Shown here piece after piece: positions 5,411 to 7,250 of a stretch of DNA of 7,250 nt (position 1 is the stretch's first letter; every line of letters begins with the position of its first letter). Source of the DNA: Flavobacteriales bacterium (GTDB taxonomy: Bacteria > Bacteroidota > Bacteroidia > Flavobacteriales > BACL11); assembly GCA_002724895.1 (NCBI GenBank), contig PBQB01000106.1, positions 1 through 7,250 of the forward strand, written 5' to 3'. The translations under genes and the position numbers were made by a program. Below the pieces are notes generated by a model that searched no databases, was not told the origin of the DNA, and worked only from the letters and a program-made list of their open reading frames with translations.

Positions 5411-5792
5411 ATTGGAATTCTACTATATCAGCAGAAACAGTACATTTTATTTCTCTAAAAAAACCAAATGCCATAATACTATGTTTAAAATTAACAGAAA
5501 GGTTCGTGTATACTTGATTCTTATTTATAGGATATTTTTCTTTCATATTATTGAATGCTTCGGTTACTAATGCTTGCTTACCATATCCACCAAATACTAA
5601 AACATACACTACTTCACTATTACCAGTTACTGATTGCTTTAAATATTCGAAGTTATTAGATGACAAAGCAACCGAATTTGTAATATATCCTGAATGCAAT
5701 GACATACAACTTGACATTGTAAATAAGAAACTAATAAAAAGAAATCTTTTAATTGTTATACTCTTAGTTAAGATAAGTAGTAGTTTTTTCAT
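5409..5792 (-). CDS. DUF6567-like lipoprotein with a doubled N-terminal leader
   Basis: This 127-aa protein starts with the shared leader MKKLLLIL but then carries a second hydrophobic stretch, ITIKRFLFISFLFTMSSC (12-29), with the lipobox cysteine at 29. The rest (MSLHSGYITNSVALSSNNF at 30-48, VYVLVFGGYGKQALVTEAF further on, ending CTVSADIVEF) resembles the small Bacteroidota lipoproteins of the DUF6567 type. I assign that family from memory of its pattern, and its function is unknown. The ATA codon at residue 12 looks like a former ATG: an ancestral protein starting there would have a normal lipoprotein signal. The DNA before it (5758-5769) matches the 5' flank of the T9SS-tail gene. The shared leader therefore seems to have been added in frame upstream of an older start. 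Confidence 0.7.
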   Translation of the reverse strand: MKKLLLILTKSITIKRFLFISFLFTMSSCMSLHSGYITNSVALSSNNFEYLKQSVTGNSEVVYVLVFGGYGKQALVTEAFNNMKEKYPINKNQVYTNLSVNFKHSIMAFGFFREIKCTVSADIVEFQ

Positions 5793-5809
5793 TTATTCTA
5801 TAATTAGTT
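5773..5809 (-). repeat. Leader block, class A copy 3
   Basis: These 37 bp are identical to 2536-2572 and 5373-5409. They contain the LIIE-stop footprint and the first 18 coding bases. The match to the other copies ends inside the signal peptide, after which this gene continues with its own older signal sequence. Upstream, the match ends 6 bp before the stop codon of the 432-aa lipoprotein. Confidence 0.9.
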
Positions 5810-5815
5810 AAATGG

Positions 5816-5935
5816 TTAAAAAGCCCGAACAGCCCTAGTCCTAACGTAGTTGCCGTTCTTACCGACGGTGGGCCAGAGCGAATTGTAGAAATCCATACTC
5901 CACGCAATGTAGTAACCGCGCTCAGAAGAACTCCA
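5816..5935 (-). other. Candidate DGR variable region at the 3' end of the lectin-fold gene
   Basis: The segment encodes the W394-SSSE...YVRTRAVRAF end. GC is 57 of 110 bases at 5821-5930, far above the surrounding AT-rich sequence. Between E398 and V424, 18 codons end in C or T and could each derive from an AAC/AAT template codon by adenine-only changes (for example CGC, TAC, CTC, CCC, ACC, GTC, GGC), while AW (404-405) and K419 fall between them. The 3' end, GTTAGGACTAGGGCTGTTCG, is G-rich and intact, as expected next to a homing-initiation site. No template repeat or reverse transcriptase is in the window, so this is a candidate only. Confidence 0.5.
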
Positions 5936-7114
5936 ATAGAAGTCATCAGCAAAACCGCCAAGCCCTTGTAGGTGTAGTTTTAAAAACATTTCTTCTAATT
6001 CATACTTTGAAGGCAAGAACCAATCACTGTACCCACCAAGAGTTAGATTAGCACAAATATCTGCAGCTGTTCCTGGTGTTGTACAACCTGCTACAAGACC
6101 AATTGTGTTTTGATTACCTGTTCCAATAGCTTGTCCATTATAGCCACTGGTTGGTGTTCCTGAAATAGGAGTTCCATAACATCCCCATTCTGCACTAGAA
6201 GATTGGTCTGTAGGAGCTGCGACTAAGCCACCACCATTTCCATCCAGCCAAAAGATAATTCCTCCCTGATGAGTATCTCCGATTGCTAGATTAGTATTTC
6301 CGATTCCTAGATTAGTATTTCCGATTGCTATAGGATAAGTACAAGAACCATCATCAGTTGTTGCTGAAGCATTATAATTAGTTGCTGTTGAATCTGTACA
6401 ACCATAAACATAAGGTATACATGTTCCATCATCCGTATTTGCCAAAGGATTATAGTTTACAGAGCCTATTGAATCAGTACAACCATTTACAACTGCAATA
6501 CAAGAACCATCATCTTGACAAGCACTAGCATTATAATTTAAAGCAGTTGCATCCATACATCCACCTACATAGCAACAAGAACCATCATCAATATTAGCAG
6601 TAGCATCATAATTAAGAGCATTGGCATCCATACATCCATATACAGGGTCATTCGTACAAGTATCAGGACATTGGGCATTAGGATTAAAATTTAAGAAAGT
6701 TGAATCCATACAACCTCTTATTGGTTCAGGCTCACAGGCTTCAAACCATACATAGGCATCTGTAGTAGGTGTAGTATCTACCTGAAACTTTAGTAATGAA
6801 TCACTGTATTCTATAATAGTACTTCTTTCTACATACTCCACTGCTCCAATAATATATCTGTTTTCTAGAACATCACCATCTAATGACCAAACACCTTCAA
6901 CAGCGAAAGTGTCACATAGAAGAAATTTAGTTGAATAAGTATAATCATCATTTAAACGAAACCAACCTCCACCAACATTTAATAGCTGCCAAGTTACTCC
7001 AACTATTGTTTCTTCAATAGGTAATTGTTCAGGAGTAAGGTTTCCTTTTCCTGAGCTACAAGAAACTAAATATATAATAGGTGTTAGTAATAAAAGGTAA
7101 AGTAGTTTTTTCAT
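5816..7114 (-). CDS. Multidomain lipoprotein: Cys-repeat stalk and DUF1566/C-type-lectin-like head, candidate DGR target
   Basis: This 432-aa protein has a lipoprotein signal with lipobox LVSC (Cys 19). Residues 38-127 look like a small lipocalin-like beta domain (VTWQLLNVGGGWFRLNDDYTYS). Five repeats of the form GC(M/T)DxxAxNYNxxAxxDDGSC follow at 134-153, 160-180, 185-205, 211-232 and 238-258. These Cys- and Asp-rich units are common in marine Bacteroidota surface proteins and may bind calcium. A short 7-residue repeat (265-285) leads into a DUF1566-like domain (about 281-432) with GGIIFWLDG, GGYSDWFLPSKYELEEM (360-376), YWSSSE (393-398) and the terminal YVRTRAVRAF. DUF1566 belongs to the C-type-lectin-like fold used by DGR target proteins. 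The last 40 codons have unusual base composition consistent with a variable region. It is probably a surface ligand-binding protein. Confidence 0.82.
   Translation of the reverse strand: MKKLLYLLLLTPIIYLVSCSSGKGNLTPEQLPIEETIVGVTWQLLNVGGGWFRLNDDYTYSTKFLLCDTFAVEGVWSLDGDVLENRYIIGAVEYVERSTIIEYSDSLLKFQVDTTPTTDAYVWFEACEPEPIRGCMDSTFLNFNPNAQCPDTCTNDPVYGCMDANALNYDATANIDDGSCCYVGGCMDATALNYNASACQDDGSCIAVVNGCTDSIGSVNYNPLANTDDGTCIPYVYGCTDSTATNYNASATTDDGSCTYPIAIGNTNLGIGNTNLAIGDTHQGGIIFWLDGNGGGLVAAPTDQSSSAEWGCYGTPISGTPTSGYNGQAIGTGNQNTIGLVAGCTTPGTAADICANLTLGGYSDWFLPSKYELEEMFLKLHLQGLGGFADDFYWSSSERGYYIAWSMDFYNSLWPTVGKNGNYVRTRAVRAF
6279..6330 (-). repeat. 21-bp tandem repeat, 2.5 units
   Basis: Units at 6279-6299 and 6300-6320 differ by one base, and a partial third unit follows at 6321-6330. 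They encode a 7-residue repeat (IGNTNLG, IGNTNLA, then IGDTHQG) that links the Cys-repeat stalk to the DUF1566-like head. The near identity suggests a recent in-frame duplication. Confidence 0.85.
6341..6715 (-). repeat. Five Cys/Asp-rich protein repeats
   Basis: This stretch encodes residues 134-258 of the 432-aa lipoprotein, five units of about 20-22 residues with 4-7-residue spacers. The first unit is divergent (QCPDTC in place of DDGSC), while the others keep the NYN and DDG(S/T)C core. Each unit holds two cysteines likely to pair, giving a rigid rod-like spacer. Confidence 0.85.
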
Positions 7115-7142
7115 CTTAGTTTATTGTTAATCTATTGTTTTA
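7100..7142 (-). repeat. LLY-type leader start plus class B element, copy 4
   Basis: The first 15 bases (7100-7114) carry the leader start of the 432-aa gene and 7121-7142 carry the class B element. The unit matches 4280-4324 apart from a 3-bp indel and a base change. The element fills most of the 40-bp gap between this gene and the partial gene upstream. Confidence 0.85.
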
Positions 7143-7154
7143 TAGTCTGTAAAC

Positions 7155-7250
7155 TTAAGAATTTTTAATCAGATTGTAATTTGTCTTCTCATCACAGATA
7201 AACTTAGAGACATACATACTTGCACTCTTTTCATAAGGCAAGTGCTTAAC
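7155..7250 (-). CDS. 3' end of an unidentified gene entering the window
   Basis: From the window edge a minus-strand frame is open for 31 codons to a TAA at 7157-7155. It reads VKHLPYEKSASMYVSKFICD and then EKTNYNLIKNS. An open frame of this length at this AT content is not decisive, but the residue mix looks protein-like. The 40-bp gap to the next gene fits the tight spacing of the rest of the array. I do not recognise the family. Confidence 0.4.
   Translation of the reverse strand, partial: VKHLPYEKSASMYVSKFICDEKTNYNLIKNS

Noticed and set aside
5551..5811. Plus-strand open frame of 86 codons across the 127-aa lipoprotein gene and its leader
   Set aside because: It runs antisense to a gene with a good lipobox and through repeat copy 3; nothing in it looks like a real protein.
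5764..5961. Minus-strand alternative frame of 65 codons over the candidate variable region
   Set aside because: It overlaps the end of the 432-aa gene in a different frame and exists because of the local GC rise; no start signal or domain.
2438..7142. CRISPR array or integron attC sites as explanation for the regularly recurring repeats
   Set aside because: Repeats are spaced 276-1322 bp apart with full genes between, sit on start codons and have no inverted-repeat attC structure; no cas or integrase gene is seen.
7218..7245. Inverted repeat ACTTGC...GCAAGT, with an overlapping GCACT...AGTGC pair
   Set aside because: Stems are only 5-6 bp, are mutually exclusive, have no T-run after them, and lie within the probable 3' end of a coding frame, so a terminator call is not justified.

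Overview
The window is AT-rich, densely packed, and every gene I can support lies on the minus strand, so transcription runs from position 7250 towards 1. The organism is most likely a Bacteroidota member, probably a marine or uncultured Flavobacteriales relative. Supporting signs are a type IX secretion (T9SS) C-terminal sorting tail, many short Bacteroidota-style lipoproteins, 'GC(M/T)D..A.NYN....DDGSC' cysteine repeats, and a TAnnTTTG-type promoter element. This placement is inference from protein style; no rRNA or marker gene is present.

Region 1 (about 7250 to 2438, read leftward) is a head-to-tail array of exported-protein genes. In order they are: the 3' end of an unknown gene; a 432-aa lipoprotein with five Cys repeats and a DUF1566-like C-terminus that looks like a diversity-generating retroelement (DGR) variable region; a 127-aa DUF6567-like lipoprotein; a secreted NAPE-PLD-type metallo-hydrolase; a 175-aa poly-Asn lipoprotein; a 77-aa Kazal-like lipoprotein; a secreted MORN-repeat protein; a 178-aa protein with a T9SS sorting tail; and a frameshifted leader remnant. 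Gaps are 0-60 bp. The proteins are unrelated in their bodies, yet seven of the starts share near-identical DNA beginning ATGAAAAAACTACT, together with one of two repeated upstream elements. This repeated 5' module is the most unusual signal in the window.

Region 2 (2408 to 1) is a cell-surface glycan module: an extended-SDR NAD-dependent sugar epimerase/dehydratase overlapping a family 2 glycosyltransferase, then a class I SAM methyltransferase, then the first codons of another gene running off the window. A near-leaderless promoter-like box lies just before the epimerase. These genes do not carry the repeated leader.

No stretch over 300 bp lacks a gene. I saw no tRNA, rRNA, CRISPR array, transposase or reverse transcriptase. 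If the DGR reading is right, the reverse transcriptase and template repeat lie outside the window.
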